Shown piece by piece: positions 63,962 to 64,000 of a DNA stretch of 64,000 nucleotides. A program made the translations under genes and the position numbers. The notes under the pieces were generated by a model. It was not told the DNA's origin, did not search any database, and worked only from the letters and a program-made list of their open reading frames with translations. The first letter of the stretch is position 1, and every line of letters begins with the position of its first letter. The stretch comes from CAZTTG01 sp964615935. GTDB lineage: Bacteria; Planctomycetota; UBA1135; GCA-002686595. Location: positions 1 through 64,000 of the forward strand of contig CAZTTG010000025.1 in NCBI GenBank assembly GCA_964615935.1, given 5' to 3'.

Positions 63962-64000
63962 CCCTCGACACCCGACACCCCGCGATCGCGGGCCACCTCG
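63958..64000 (+). CDS. Start of an unidentified gene, cut by the window edge
   Basis: A GTG overlaps the MurD stop in a GTGA arrangement, as at the other operon joints here. It opens a frame reading 'MTLDTRHPAIAGHL' to the end of the window. It is too short to assign. The overlap suggests co-translation with MurD. Confidence 0.4.
   Translation, partial: MTLDTRHPAIAGHL

Overview
The window is very GC-rich (roughly 70% by eye), densely coded on both strands, and carries no insertion sequence, phage gene, rRNA operon or CRISPR array. It looks like chromosome from a deep-branching planctomycete. The reasons are several ASPIC/UnbV (CRTAC1-type) repeat proteins, sulfatases, a GH172 protein, a carboxypeptidase-regulatory repeat protein, a receptor-type Ser/Thr kinase, and a shared C-terminal module on three secreted proteins. 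The module starts with Tyr-Cys and ends in a W(Y/F)RD...LSDA motif of a type I associate with Planctomycetota. The taxonomic call is inference; there is no rRNA to confirm it.

Layout. 0-10 kb: an OprO/P-type porin, a LOG-family hydrolase, a Ser/Thr kinase with four zinc ribbons translationally coupled to a PP2C phosphatase, and two large exported proteins. 9.5-24 kb: an RNA m5C methyltransferase, a vWA protein, archaeal/fungal-type aspartate-semialdehyde dehydrogenase, secreted beta-propeller proteins, a GH172 protein, and a divergent TPR-lipoprotein/CRTAC1 pair separated by a multi-hairpin repeat. 24-28 kb: an unrecognised 1157-residue protein and a lipoprotein. 28.4-34.5 kb: a six-gene DUF4129-DUF4350-MoxR-DUF58-SpoIIM-RDD operon. 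34.5-37.2 kb: a lipid-transport (MlaD-like) operon with an in-frame stop. 37.3-46 kb: a B12/radical SAM enzyme, a GntR-slipin pair with its operator, two sulfatase-superfamily proteins and a beta-helix protein. 45.6-54.5 kb: amidohydrolase, M1-M28-PDZ fusion peptidase, amber-interrupted flippase, and a tandem pair of exported paralogues. 54.7-64 kb: a small membrane protein, a broken receptor kinase, a secreted lysyl-endopeptidase-like protease, a GST, a YejM-like membrane phospho/sulfo-hydrolase, tRNA-Ser(GCU), a PEGA lipoprotein, MurD and the start of one more gene.

Gene expression signals are readable. A -10 hexamer of form TANNNT recurs upstream of genes. For the tRNA and for one small gene, a TTGNCG-type -35 lies exactly 17 nt upstream of it. 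For about eight genes the -10 sits only 7-10 nt before a start codon that mostly lacks a Shine-Dalgarno, so leaderless mRNAs look common. Within operons, genes overlap by 1-14 nt.

The points most worth a second look are: two families of structured intergenic repeats, the zinc-ribbon kinase/phosphatase pair they flank, the shared C-terminal module, the 1157-residue protein, an inverted-duplicate divergent promoter, and three genes broken by in-frame stops or an internal deletion.
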